Under the pieces are notes generated by a model. The model did not search any database. It was given only the letters and a program-made list of their open reading frames with translations, and was not told the DNA's origin. Source: Sulfurisphaera tokodaii str. 7 (GTDB lineage: Archaea; Thermoproteota; Thermoprotei_A; Sulfolobales; Sulfolobaceae). Taken from it: 64,000 bases of DNA. The stretch lies in the NCBI RefSeq assembly GCF_000011205.1, contig NC_003106.2, positions 1,054,001 through 1,118,000 of the forward strand, in the 5' to 3' direction. Shown piece by piece: positions 1 to 8,767 of this stretch. A program made the translations under genes and the position numbers. How positions within the stretch are numbered: position 1 is the first letter of the stretch; every line of letters starts with the position of its first letter.

Positions 1-1311
1 ATTAGGGAAGTAGTATTTACAGGTACCGTTGGAGTATTGGAATATTACTTCAACCGCGCCATAAGTAGAGTAGCCAGTAAAAGTGCCTATCGGAACAAAG
101 GTATAGTTACCTCCAATAATAAAGGGTGAAGTACCGTACTCATATTCTACATTCCCAATACTTACGTTATCGTTATATTTATTATAATATGCAATTAATC
201 TGACATTATAGTAATTGTAGTTGTTCTTATAGTTTATTGATACTACAGGATTAGTATTCAGTGGTATGAAAGCTAATAGGGATGTTGCTTTATAAACTGA
301 TGATTGCGTACCATATTGTATTGTGGTATTTGAGTAAATATAATGTCTTATAATTCCGCTTGAAGTTTGAGAAGTATAATTTCCTTGAATTGTTAATACT
401 GTGATATTAATGAACCCTGCAGGCACTTGAACTGTTTTAGTTTCAATAAAAGTTTGAGAATTACCATCTACTATTACGTTAACATACCCTGGGTAATTTG
501 ATTCAAGAGTAACGGTAACTTGTGCTGTAATTTGTGTATAGTTAGCTATAAGTACTAAAGGACTACCAGATAAAGTAACCTTAATCCCTTGAGTTGTTGT
601 ACTGTTTATTGTAGCACTTCCTAATTTTATCCAGTTATAAAACACACCAGTAATTATTTGACCTTTAGAATTCTGATAATACACGTACTGAGGGGCTCTT
701 ACTACAAATGTACCAGTTCTGTTTGGAAATACTATAGGAGTAGTATAGTTTGTTAAAGTTCCCATAATATTAGTAGTTATGTTTGTACTAACTCCTATAG
801 GACCATTTTTAGTATATATTTGAGCTAATATTGTAACACCGGCTTTTCCGTTAAAGGATACGGGTCCTATACTTGAATTAGGCTGTAAAAAGAAGATGTT
901 ACCTAAAGAGGTTACTATAATAATTGGGCTATTCTGAACATAAGTTGGTAACAAAAGTACTTCTGACTGGTTTAACTTTATGGGATATTTTAAGCTAGTT
1001 ATATTTTGCCACACACCGTTCTGATTTAAATATAATATACTAGTTATAGTTACATTCGAAGGGGGTACGAATGTTCCGTTACTATAGACCACAAGTATAC
1101 TACTACCGTTGTAGTAAAATGCTGGATGCCCCGTAATAACCTGATTAACTTGTAAGTTCCTAAGATAAATATAATTGTTAACTATTTGCTGAGAAACTAC
1201 ACTGGAACTAAGAGAAGAGTTATAGTATATAAGGAGTGGTACGAATATAACTAATATTATAATTAATACGATTATAACTGAAATTACATTAGATAAGGCT
1301 TTCTTCCTCAT
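1..1311 (-). CDS. Pilin-like cell-surface protein (partial, C-terminus beyond window)
   Basis: The frame stays open from the ATG at 1311 to the window edge, giving at least 437 residues, so the true end is not visible. The N-terminus is a short basic stretch (MRKKA) followed by about 25 hydrophobic residues, like an archaeal class III (type IV pilin) signal that PibD could cleave after KKA. The rest is rich in Ser, Thr, Asn and Tyr with many N-glycosylation sequons, typical of extracellular Sulfolobales proteins. It is a paralogue of the upstream gene: both contain a VTSLGN(V/I)(Y/F)FL block and a similar following region. The ATG overlaps the upstream TGA (ATGA), so translation is probably coupled. 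The exact filament or role is unknown. Confidence 0.75.
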   Translation of the reverse strand, partial: MRKKALSNVISVIIVLIIILVIFVPLLIYYNSSLSSSVVSQQIVNNYIYLRNLQVNQVITGHPAFYYNGSSILVVYSNGTFVPPSNVTITSILYLNQNGVWQNITSLKYPIKLNQSEVLLLPTYVQNSPIIIVTSLGNIFFLQPNSSIGPVSFNGKAGVTILAQIYTKNGPIGVSTNITTNIMGTLTNYTTPIVFPNRTGTFVVRAPQYVYYQNSKGQIITGVFYNWIKLGSATINSTTTQGIKVTLSGSPLVLIANYTQITAQVTVTLESNYPGYVNVIVDGNSQTFIETKTVQVPAGFINITVLTIQGNYTSQTSSGIIRHYIYSNTTIQYGTQSSVYKATSLLAFIPLNTNPVVSINYKNNYNYYNVRLIAYYNKYNDNVSIGNVEYEYGTSPFIIGGNYTFVPIGTFTGYSTYGAVEVIFQYSNGTCKYYFPN

Positions 1312-2903
1312 AGTCCCCCACCTGGAGATGTAGTACCACCATATTCCCATTCTTCATAATTAATAATAGTCACTGGCATTGATACGGTAAAATAAGAATT
1401 GCCATTTGGATAGCCATTTTGTCCAATATATATTGTTTGAGTATTCCCATTAGCGTAATTTACAGTTATACATTGCGGATATGATAACAATGATACATAA
1501 GTTTGAGATATACCTAGCAGTGGTAATTGCAGTAGTAATTTATAAGTTCCAATAGGCGACTGGCTCAAATAATCGTAAGTCACTTTGAATTTACTATTTG
1601 CTGGCACATAGAATTTTTGAGGCATGTAATTAGAAGTTGGTCCCCAATCATATGTGTTATTTATCTGAATGAGTTGTCCAGCAAGATCTCCAAGAATAGG
1701 TGAGGTATTAGAAACCAAAGTTACACCGTTGGGTAAATAGAAATTATTTTTCACGATAACAAGGTAATAAACTTGGCTTACTTGATAATTACCGTAGACA
1801 GTCCCACTACTATTCACAAATATTTCGTTTTTATTTACAACTTGTATGTTGTTTGAACTCGTCGAAAGCCCAGTTAATTGATAAGTATTTATTTCACCAG
1901 CGTAGATAGTCGTTCTAGAGTACGTGTAGTTAAACGTAATATTATATGTTATAGGAAATTGAATTATATGATAACCATAAGTTAGTTGTAAAGTTGCACC
2001 ACTAGCTGGAATATTATATAGTTTATTATCTATTAATACTGGTATTGTTAAATTCAGTGATGTTAACGTTGCCCCGTTATTCTGTACTTTACTACCTAAC
2101 GGTATGCCTTTAGGCATGATAGTAACAGTAAATTTAGTTAGTTGTGCTTTATATACTGCTGTTATTACAACAGGGCCATAGGCTGTGAGTGTAACTGATT
2201 GTGGTGATTGTGAATTTAGAGTTCCATCACCAACTATTGTCCAGTCTTGAAATGTTGCAGTTAGTCCATAGCCGGATAAAAATATTGTTGATCCGTTCTT
2301 ATTTGATATAGTATATGTACCCGGATTTACGTAACATAATGTTGGTGTTAAAGTTGGAGGATTAGTTCCAAATATAACCTGAATTGAGACTGGTATTGTT
2401 TTACTCCCGTTTATTACGAATGCTGTTATGTAAATCGGGATTTTACCCGTAGGACCTGAAACGGTTACTGTTGTTATTGATGTATTAGGATCTAAGAAAT
2501 AGACGTTTCCTAAAGATGTAACTAATATAATGGGATCGTTAAATGCTTTCTCCGGCAATGGTAATTTTGTATTCCCAGAAACTACCAAGTTGCCATGTAA
2601 TACTGGAACCCATATACTGCCGTTATAATAATATATTTGGGTTATATTAAATAATGAAGGAAGTGAGTTAAAGTAAAACACTAGGGACGGAGTTGTACTG
2701 GAATTGTAATAAATGTTTGGATTCCCCCTATACACTTGGTTATTCTGATACTGTTGTTGCTGAATATAAGCACTGCCCTGGAATTGACCTTGAGTACTAT
2801 AAATCGGCTTTTCATTAAATAGTATAAATACGGGAATTAAAAATACAATAAGTAGGAGTAAAGCAATTATCAGTGCTATTGCTACAGATATACCTCTCCT
2901 CAT
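1308..2903 (-). CDS. Pilin-like secreted surface protein, paralogue of the downstream gene
   Basis: This is a 531-residue protein with an MRRG-ISVAIALII N-terminus that fits a class III signal (possible PibD cut after RRG) and one long hydrophobic segment. The remainder is a Thr/Asn/Tyr-rich extracellular region with many NxS/T sequons and beta-rich character. A block around residues 115-145 (VTSLGNVYFLDPNTSI) is shared with the next gene, so the two arose by tandem duplication. It overlaps both neighbours by 4 bp (ATGA) and forms a three-gene operon read leftward from 3457. It could be a minor pilin or an adhesin. No enzymatic motif is visible. Confidence 0.75.
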   Translation of the reverse strand: MRRGISVAIALIIALLLLIVFLIPVFILFNEKPIYSTQGQFQGSAYIQQQQYQNNQVYRGNPNIYYNSSTTPSLVFYFNSLPSLFNITQIYYYNGSIWVPVLHGNLVVSGNTKLPLPEKAFNDPIILVTSLGNVYFLDPNTSITTVTVSGPTGKIPIYITAFVINGSKTIPVSIQVIFGTNPPTLTPTLCYVNPGTYTISNKNGSTIFLSGYGLTATFQDWTIVGDGTLNSQSPQSVTLTAYGPVVITAVYKAQLTKFTVTIMPKGIPLGSKVQNNGATLTSLNLTIPVLIDNKLYNIPASGATLQLTYGYHIIQFPITYNITFNYTYSRTTIYAGEINTYQLTGLSTSSNNIQVVNKNEIFVNSSGTVYGNYQVSQVYYLVIVKNNFYLPNGVTLVSNTSPILGDLAGQLIQINNTYDWGPTSNYMPQKFYVPANSKFKVTYDYLSQSPIGTYKLLLQLPLLGISQTYVSLLSYPQCITVNYANGNTQTIYIGQNGYPNGNSYFTVSMPVTIINYEEWEYGGTTSPGGGL

Positions 2904-3457
2904 GAGGGAACACCCGTAAAAGTAAAACTTACTCTAAACCAATAACCACCTGAATTATATATAATCCAAATTACTAAAATATCGTTATTTTGAATATTAT
3001 TTATTACTATAGTTGCTGGAGTATTAAAGGGTACCTGATAAGCTGTAATAGGACTACTATACAAAATCTTACCGCTTACATCGTAAATGGGAGAGTTAAT
3101 GGTTATCTGATTAGCTAGTTTACCATTTTGTAAATAAACTGCAAATGACGGATTTGAGGTTGGCGTTACTACTCCTACTGAAGGTTGTAAATAGGAGGGC
3201 TCAGCAAAGGCTATCACATATACATAGCCTGTTATTGACGGGTTATTGTATATTACTACCGCGCTCCCTGTACTACCACTGATAAGTAACGGACCCACTG
3301 AGAGAGATGAAGATTGAGCTATGTTACTAGCTTGATTTTGGGCGTTAGTGAAGGCTACTTGAGGAATTAAATATGAAATTGTAAAGCCCGATATAACAAG
3401 ACCTATAATAACTACTGCAATTATTAGAATCATCTCGCTTACAATTTCATTTGGCAT
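2900..3457 (-). CDS. Small pilin/archaellin-like membrane-anchored protein
   Basis: This is a 185-residue protein and the first gene of the leftward operon. The N-terminus (MPNEIVSEMILIIAVV) places a hydrophobic helix right after a short polar leader, as in archaellin and FlaG/FlaF-type proteins, but it lacks the usual basic residue before the cleavage site. The remaining roughly 150 residues look like a single beta domain ending in a WIIYNSGGYWFRVSF segment. That segment also occurs, as WILYYYQGKWYRLGY, in the divergent gene at 3508, so the two are paralogues. The ATG lies about 25 bp from a TATA-like element, suggesting a leaderless transcript. Confidence 0.7.
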   Translation of the reverse strand: MPNEIVSEMILIIAVVIIGLVISGFTISYLIPQVAFTNAQNQASNIAQSSSLSVGPLLISGSTGSAVVIYNNPSITGYVYVIAFAEPSYLQPSVGVVTPTSNPSFAVYLQNGKLANQITINSPIYDVSGKILYSSPITAYQVPFNTPATIVINNIQNNDILVIWIIYNSGGYWFRVSFTFTGVPS

Positions 3458-3475
3458 GTATTAATATTAGAAAAA

Positions 3476-3488
3476 AATTTAATAAATC
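3476..3488. promoter_or_regulatory. Candidate bidirectional TATA element shared by two surface-protein genes
   Basis: Only 50 bp separate the ATG at 3457 (-) from the GTG at 3508 (+). The near-symmetric TTTAATAAA at 3478-3486 lies about 25-26 bp from both start codons and has purine-rich, BRE-like sequence on both sides. No second TATA-like stretch was noticed. One TBP site may therefore drive two leaderless transcripts in opposite directions. Confidence 0.5.
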
Positions 3489-3507
3489 TTTCTAAGATTA
3501 TAGTATT

Positions 3508-4860
3508 GTGAACAATGCAATTATAGCTTTACTGTTAGTGGTTATCACTATAGCCTTATCACTTGGTGTATTCTCACTTTATAGTTTTTATTTTTCTAAT
3601 GTGCAGTATTCTGTATCAACTCAAGGAAACGTGATAACAGTATCTAAATATCTTCAGATTGAGGTATCTAATTTAGCTTACTTCTATAATAGTAAAGGAA
3701 ACGATTTCAACGTTAGTTACTTAATATGGGTTAGTGTGCCCGTTACAAAAGTTGTAGTACTACCTTTTGTGGTTTCACCTATGAATTATTCCTTACTATA
3801 CTATTATATACCCAACCAGACACAGAACGCATCCCTATTCTACTCATCGCAAAATGGCTACAAACCCTTAAATTCATTTACTATTTCAAACAATATATAT
3901 TTACCTCAAGAAGGAATTTTGTTAGGAAAAGTTTCATCACTTTCAGCTTTTAACGTTTCTTCCAACACGACTTATATCCTATCAGCTAAATTGAACTTAA
4001 ATCAAATTATAGTTGTCTGGATATTATACTATTATCAAGGAAAGTGGTATAGGCTTGGGTACACATATCTAAATCCGTTCGATCAAGGTGTTGGACTTTA
4101 TGTAGTCTCATCAACTGGTAATTACAACTCTTACAGTAAGGCATTACAGAATGCAAATGCCCCCCATTTTGTAACATCACAAAAGGCCATTGGATTTGGA
4201 TTGTGGTTTAAACCAATAGCTAACTCATCTATTAAAGCCTTAATACTTAATTTGTCGTTTGTAGCAACAAATGGGAATAATGTAAGCTTAATGATATTTC
4301 AACAGAACGAGAAGCTATATGTATATTCAACTTTATTATCATCCTCTCAAAGTTCCCAAACATTTTTATGTAATCTAAATCTTAATCAATGGTACTTTAT
4401 TAACATTAGCTACGGAGCTATTACTGGAAATTCTAAATCTTTTAACATAACATTGTATTCTAATGGTAAAATTCTGAATTATACTAATTTACCAAGTTAC
4501 ACTCAGCTAAATGGATATAATATATCGGTAAAATTTGGATCTTCTACTCTGGCAGATGCAATTTCTCAAGCCTTTCTGGTCTCAGCTCAATCGAGTAATG
4601 GTCTAGGTTCATTTTATAATGTTTCCAAAATAATGCTGAAAAATGGGCCATTTTACAATAATACTCTTATCTTCAACGAGACTATAGTAAACTCGAAAAA
4701 TCTTTTATATGATATAGGCTATTGGTATTTTGTATGGCCTACCAGTAATCCTCCATCTCAAATTTCAGGGATATTGTGGTACTATCCACAAGGAAATTAT
4801 CAATATCCATTAATTTATTATATTCCAGAGTCCGGCCAAAATACTTATGTGATTGCTTAA
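3508..4860 (+). CDS. Secreted pilin-like protein with LamG/concanavalin-like domain
   Basis: This is a 450-residue protein starting at a GTG about 26 bp after a TATA-like element. It begins with a hydrophobic helix (residues 3-28) without a clear basic leader. Residues 30-190 resemble the 185-aa protein encoded divergently at 2900-3457, including the VVWILYYYQGKWYRLGY stretch. Residues about 220-370 look like a LamG/concanavalin-type beta-sandwich (GFGLWFKP..., NLNQWYFINISYG), a fold that often binds sugars or mediates adhesion. N-glycosylation sequons are frequent. An adhesive surface protein or minor pilin is the best guess; the LamG reading is by eye only. Confidence 0.65.
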   Translation: MNNAIIALLLVVITIALSLGVFSLYSFYFSNVQYSVSTQGNVITVSKYLQIEVSNLAYFYNSKGNDFNVSYLIWVSVPVTKVVVLPFVVSPMNYSLLYYYIPNQTQNASLFYSSQNGYKPLNSFTISNNIYLPQEGILLGKVSSLSAFNVSSNTTYILSAKLNLNQIIVVWILYYYQGKWYRLGYTYLNPFDQGVGLYVVSSTGNYNSYSKALQNANAPHFVTSQKAIGFGLWFKPIANSSIKALILNLSFVATNGNNVSLMIFQQNEKLYVYSTLLSSSQSSQTFLCNLNLNQWYFINISYGAITGNSKSFNITLYSNGKILNYTNLPSYTQLNGYNISVKFGSSTLADAISQAFLVSAQSSNGLGSFYNVSKIMLKNGPFYNNTLIFNETIVNSKNLLYDIGYWYFVWPTSNPPSQISGILWYYPQGNYQYPLIYYIPESGQNTYVIA

Positions 4861-5124
4861 TGAAAATATTAGATTGGTCACTAATTTAGAATTTTCTATA
4901 TCAATAAACACATAATAATCTTCTTGCTTTTTTACAAATAGCATAACTACAAATATAAGCTAACAATGTAGGCAAATTAAGTTTTAAACTTCTTAATACT
5001 TGTATGTAATATTAATTTTCTACGATATATTATTCTAATTACTAATATAAAAGTCTTGATAAGAAATATATTATTCATGAGATAGTATTCTCATAAATGT
5101 TTTAAAATTAATTAAAATTTTTCC

Positions 5125-6495
5125 TTAGTCAACACAACAGCTCATTTTATCCACATCTCTGTAGAACGACATTGCAGCTAGTTTTAAGCTTTCAGCCATT
5201 GTAGGGAATACGTGAACAGTATCTATTATATCGTCTATCGTTGCCCTTAATCTAATTGCTAATGCAGCCTCATTTATTACTTCAGCAGCATACTTTCCAA
5301 ACATCTGTACTCCCAGTATTTTCTTTGTATTTTTATCCACATTCATTTTTATTAATCCTTGGGGCTCCCTTAATATTCTGGCTTTAGCAACACTACTCAT
5401 CTTAACTACTCTTGATTCAACTGAGTATTCACGCTGTGCCTCGAGATAAGTAAGCCCTACTCTTGCAACGTTAGGTTCTATGAATATTACTTGTGGTATA
5501 CTAAGTCTGTCTATCTTTTTACCAGAGTTTAATATAGCATTTTCAGCAGCTACTGAACCTTCTTTACCGGCTAAAGATTCAAGCATTAAATCTCCGATTA
5601 CATCTCCAGCAGCGTAGATATTGGGGTTTGTTGTTTGAAGTGTTTCATTAACTAATATTCCCCCTTTCTCGTTTAGCTTTACTCCCGCTACATCTAAGTT
5701 TAAGTCTACATTAGGTCTTCTTCCGGTTGCAACTAAAATTTCGTCTACTTCTGCTTCACCTTTATCAGTTACTATTATTTTCCCTCCTTCATCTCCTTTT
5801 TTAATTTCTTTAATTTTAACGTCAGTAACAATATATATGCCCTCTTCTTTTGACAAGTAGTTTTGAACTGCAATTGAAATTTCTGGTTCCCAATTGGGTA
5901 TTATTATCTTACTTCTTTGAAGTATTAAAACATCTACTCCTAGCCTTTTGTACATCTGTGCAAACTCTAATGCTAAAGCTCTTCCACCAATAACAGCCAG
6001 CGAGGAGATTTTTCTGTTTGGTGATAAAGCTTCTACATTCGTCCAATAACCGAGTTCTTTCAGCCCCGGTATATCCGGTATTTGAGGAGAAGAACCCGTC
6101 GCAATTATGAACTTATCTCCCTCAATTATTTTACCATTAACCTTTACTTCCTTAGGGGAGACAAAGTGTGCTTTTCCCTCCACATATTCTACGTCATATG
6201 AGGATAAAACATCTATATATTTTTCTTTTCTTAAAGTCTCAACTATTTCTTGTTTATCTTCAAATGCTTTGAAAAAATCTGGGTATACATCTTTTCCTAA
6301 AGTTTTTCTTGTGTAATCGTAAACTTCACCTATTCTTAACATTCTTTTTGAGGGCACACAACCTACATTAACGCAAGTTCCACCTATAATTCCGTGACTA
6401 ATCATTACTGGTTTAACTCCAAGTTCGTTAGCCCTTATTAATGCTGCAAATGCTGCTGCCCCATTACCTACAATTACCAATCTCATTTCAGTCAC
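5125..6495 (-). CDS. merA: Mercuric reductase MerA
   Basis: This is a 456-residue flavoprotein of the pyridine nucleotide-disulfide oxidoreductase family that reduces Hg(II) to volatile Hg(0) with NAD(P)H. Visible features are an N-terminal FAD-binding GxGxxA motif (GNGAAA), the redox-active disulfide GGTCVNVGCVPSK near residue 40, a second nucleotide-binding domain (AVIGGRALALEFA), the GDV FAD motif (AAGDVIGD), the C-terminal HVFPTMAESLK helix and the C-terminal Cys pair (SCCVD) that hands Hg to the active site. It lacks the N-terminal NmerA metal-binding domain of many bacterial enzymes. The GTG start overlaps the merH stop by 4 bp, so the two are cotranscribed. An internal ATG three codons later is an alternative start. 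Confidence 0.93.
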   Translation of the reverse strand: MTEMRLVIVGNGAAAFAALIRANELGVKPVMISHGIIGGTCVNVGCVPSKRMLRIGEVYDYTRKTLGKDVYPDFFKAFEDKQEIVETLRKEKYIDVLSSYDVEYVEGKAHFVSPKEVKVNGKIIEGDKFIIATGSSPQIPDIPGLKELGYWTNVEALSPNRKISSLAVIGGRALALEFAQMYKRLGVDVLILQRSKIIIPNWEPEISIAVQNYLSKEEGIYIVTDVKIKEIKKGDEGGKIIVTDKGEAEVDEILVATGRRPNVDLNLDVAGVKLNEKGGILVNETLQTTNPNIYAAGDVIGDLMLESLAGKEGSVAAENAILNSGKKIDRLSIPQVIFIEPNVARVGLTYLEAQREYSVESRVVKMSSVAKARILREPQGLIKMNVDKNTKKILGVQMFGKYAAEVINEAALAIRLRATIDDIIDTVHVFPTMAESLKLAAMSFYRDVDKMSCCVD

Positions 6496-6647
6496 ATTTT
6501 AATCCTCTGTTCATATTTATCAGCACAATGTGAACAACAGAAATAATGTTCTTTGCCATTTATTACTCTAACATAAATATTGTCTTCTGTTAGTTCTCCT
6601 CCACAGTATTCGCATTTTAGTTCTGAGGTATTTATTCTGAATTTCAT
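6492..6647 (-). CDS. merH: MerH, small TRASH-domain metal-binding protein
   Basis: A 51-residue ORF lies directly upstream of merA. It contains CEYC near residue 12 and CCSHC near residue 37, the cysteine pattern of the TRASH (YHS-like) metallochaperone domain. In Sulfolobus the merH-merA pair is known, and MerH is thought to pass Hg to the regulator or reductase. The ATG lies about 26 bp after a TATA-like TTAAATATTTTAAA on the minus strand, so the transcript should be leaderless. Its stop overlaps the merA GTG. Confidence 0.88.
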   Translation of the reverse strand: MKFRINTSELKCEYCGGELTEDNIYVRVINGKEHYFCCSHCADKYEQRIKM

Positions 6648-6651
6648 TCTC

Positions 6652-6682
6652 GTTCATAATACTCTTTGTTTTAAAATATTTA
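6652..6682 (-). promoter_or_regulatory. merHA promoter with MerR half-site
   Basis: A TATA-like stretch at about 6667-6680 lies roughly 26 bp before the merH ATG (6647). A TATGAAC half-site (minus strand, 6652-6658) identical to one arm of the nearby palindrome overlaps the probable transcription start. Bound MerR there would block initiation. Confidence 0.55.
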
Positions 6683-6691
6683 AGTTTATCA

Positions 6692-6709
6692 TATGAACAG
6701 ATGTTCATA
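6692..6709. promoter_or_regulatory. Candidate MerR operator (perfect inverted repeat)
   Basis: TATGAAC-AGAT-GTTCATA is a perfect 7-bp dyad with a 4-bp spacer in the 98-bp merH-merR intergenic region. It lies just upstream of the merR TATA-like element. The half-site recurs at 6652-6658 near the merH start, so a dimeric ArsR-type regulator could control both directions. Confidence 0.65.
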
Positions 6710-6745
6710 CAAACATTTTTAAAACTTCAACTCAGAATTATACTT

Positions 6746-7087
6746 GTGGAGCCTTTACTAACTGAATTGGAAAGACTGTTCTCTGCTTTGTCAGATAGGA
6801 CTAGATTAAGTATAACACTTTTACTTCTAGAAAAAGGAGAGTTAACTGTAGATGAGATCAGTAAGGATCTGAAAAAGTCTCAGTCTCTAATTTCTCACCA
6901 TTTATCTTGTTTAAGGAACTGTGGGATTGTTAAGGTGAGAAAAGACGGAAAGTATTCTTTGTATTCTATTGCAAGTGATAATGTTGCAGAGTTAATAAAA
7001 GTGGCTATGAGGATTATAAAGGATTATAGTGAGTCAATACTTGGTTGTGAGGTTTTAAATGAAGAAAAACATGTTGTAAAGTCTTGA
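6746..7087 (+). CDS. merR: ArsR-family mercury-responsive regulator MerR
   Basis: This winged-helix ArsR/SmtB regulator has the core from LERLFSALSDRTRLSI through VDEISKDLKKSQSLISHHLSCL (recognition helix) to the wing VRKDGKYSLYSI. Cysteines in HLSCLRNCG and ILGCEV are candidate Hg ligands. In Sulfolobus this ArsR-type protein, unrelated to bacterial MerR, controls merHA. The open frame reaches back to 6701, but the GTG at 6746 is the better start. It lies 26 bp after TTTTTAAAAC, fits a leaderless transcript, and begins where family similarity begins. That gives 113 residues. Confidence 0.85.
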   Translation: MEPLLTELERLFSALSDRTRLSITLLLLEKGELTVDEISKDLKKSQSLISHHLSCLRNCGIVKVRKDGKYSLYSIASDNVAELIKVAMRIIKDYSESILGCEVLNEEKHVVKS

Positions 7088-7280
7088 GATTTATCGTACC
7101 TATTTAAAGCTATGGTCTTTTCATAGTAAATGCTAAGGGTAAGTTGTATTAGTCAGTATAAAGCTTATCTCATCGCTTACATTATGAGTTTACTTTTAAC
7201 ATCTTTAGCCCTTTGCAACTATAAGACTATTATTATACACTTCTGAAGAACTTTATTAACATTCTCTCATCACTTATCTT

Positions 7281-7736
7281 ATGGATAAGCTTCTTATTGT
7301 TCCAGCAATTCTGATCCTAGTACTGCTTTCACTTATCGCTGTAAGTTATTTTTATCCTTATTTCGTTAGTATAAGGATAAAGGTTGAGAACCCACGATAC
7401 CTTTACGATCTCATCTGCTTTACGTTAAATGTTAATGTTAAAAAACCCTTTGATTGTTACTACATTATAAACGTTACTGGTATTGAAATTATGGGTAAAG
7501 TTTACAATATTTCTAAATCCTTTTGTATCTACACAACTTCTGCCTCCGAGAAGATAGATGTCAACATACCTAATTCCGTTGCTGATCAGATAGTTAACGA
7601 AAGTTGGGTAAATATGACCGTTTTGCTCACTGTAAATATAATAAGTAGTATAAATACTATAGTGGTTAGACATTACTACGTTACGGGAAATTTTACAAAT
7701 CAATACCTTAACTATCTAAAGCAAGTATATGCATAA
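7281..7736 (+). CDS. Membrane-anchored protein of unknown function
   Basis: This is a 151-residue protein with one N-terminal hydrophobic helix (residues 4-28) and an outside domain of about 120 residues. The domain is beta-rich and carries several N-glycosylation sequons (NVT, NIS, NES, NMT, NFT). Three cysteines (about residues 49, 60 and 80) could form disulfides outside the cell. I do not recognise the family. It converges on the zinc-ribbon gene at 7738, with 1 bp between stop codons. Confidence 0.6.
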   Translation: MDKLLIVPAILILVLLSLIAVSYFYPYFVSIRIKVENPRYLYDLICFTLNVNVKKPFDCYYIINVTGIEIMGKVYNISKSFCIYTTSASEKIDVNIPNSVADQIVNESWVNMTVLLTVNIISSINTIVVRHYYVTGNFTNQYLNYLKQVYA

Positions 7737-7737
7737 C

Positions 7738-8688
7738 TTACTGTGTCTGGGCTTGTGTAAGTTGATAGCCACAATTAGAACAGAACTTTGCTCCAGCTTG
7801 ATTTACGTAACCGCATTTGGGACATTTTACTGGAGTTAATGATGCACCACAATAAGGACAGAATTTTGCATCAGCATCAACTTCTTCACCACATTTCCAA
7901 CATTTTATCTTCTTTACTTGTTGTTGTGGCTGAGGTATAACTGGTTTTTGTTGTTGTTGAGGTTGTTGTGCAGGATATGCAGGATTAGTAGGTTGCATAT
8001 AAGGATTAGGTTGATATCCCGGTTGTGGGTACATTCCGGGTTGTTGATACATCCCACCCTGCTGATACATTCCTGGTTGTTGTGGGTACATCCCAGTTTG
8101 ATAAAGTGGAGGCGCACTCATTAGAGCCATCATCACGGTGTTAATTAATTGTTGCTCATTAGCATAGTCTTTATAAAGATTGTAAGCATCATATGCTGTA
8201 AGACCGCCACCCAATAGTTCTACTAGTTTGTTGTGGAGAACTTCATCACCTAAAAGAAAAGTTCCGCCACCAACACCAGCTAAAGTTAGTAAATCTTGCA
8301 TTAAATTAGTTATTCCAGTTTCCACTACAGCAACCCATTGTCCACCCATATTGCCTTGGCAAATTCTTATTGTGTAACTCACGTTTTTATCAGTTAACAT
8401 TCCTAGTAAACTATTATGTTGTGCTTGAATAACAGCCATATTCTGACCTACGAAGGGAAAAACGTTAAAACCTTGACCCATTAAGTACATTTGGACTTGT
8501 TGGACAACATATTGTAAATTTACTGGATATTGTAATGGTACCATTTGTTGCTGTCCGCCTAATCCCATATTTTGTTCGCACATAAATATTGATGACGGCT
8601 GTCCGTAGGGCGATTGTCCATAGGGTGGCGGATAACCGCCTGGTGGCTGTTGTGGTGGTGGGTATCCTCCATAAGGAGTGTAAGCCAT
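7738..8688 (-). CDS. Pro/Gln/Gly-rich protein with C-terminal double zinc ribbon
   Basis: This 316-residue protein has three parts. Residues 1-35 are a low-complexity YGGYPPPQQ-type tail. Residues about 40-185 are a folded domain resembling lipid- or membrane-associated bacterial and archaeal proteins (YVVQQVQMYLMGQGF..., MQDLLTLAGVGGG). After a second MYQQPGMYPQPGY-rich linker come two zinc ribbons (CWKCGEEV...FCPYCG and CPKCGYV...FCSNCG). Double zinc ribbons are common in archaeal scaffolding proteins, and the repetitive linkers suggest multivalent binding or condensation. The specific function is unknown. Confidence 0.7.
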   Translation of the reverse strand: MAYTPYGGYPPPQQPPGGYPPPYGQSPYGQPSSIFMCEQNMGLGGQQQMVPLQYPVNLQYVVQQVQMYLMGQGFNVFPFVGQNMAVIQAQHNSLLGMLTDKNVSYTIRICQGNMGGQWVAVVETGITNLMQDLLTLAGVGGGTFLLGDEVLHNKLVELLGGGLTAYDAYNLYKDYANEQQLINTVMMALMSAPPLYQTGMYPQQPGMYQQGGMYQQPGMYPQPGYQPNPYMQPTNPAYPAQQPQQQQKPVIPQPQQQVKKIKCWKCGEEVDADAKFCPYCGASLTPVKCPKCGYVNQAGAKFCSNCGYQLTQAQTQ

Positions 8689-8767
8689 TGGTTATAATAT
8701 GATTTTTCTAGCTTATATTTTTAGCTAATAAGCTATAGTTTATTTACTTTCTCGGTTAGTTATTCAT

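Noticed and set aside
6701-6745. Upstream extension of merR to ATG 6701
   Set aside because: It would run through the operator and TATA box. GTG 6746 sits 26 bp after the TATA and begins where family similarity starts.
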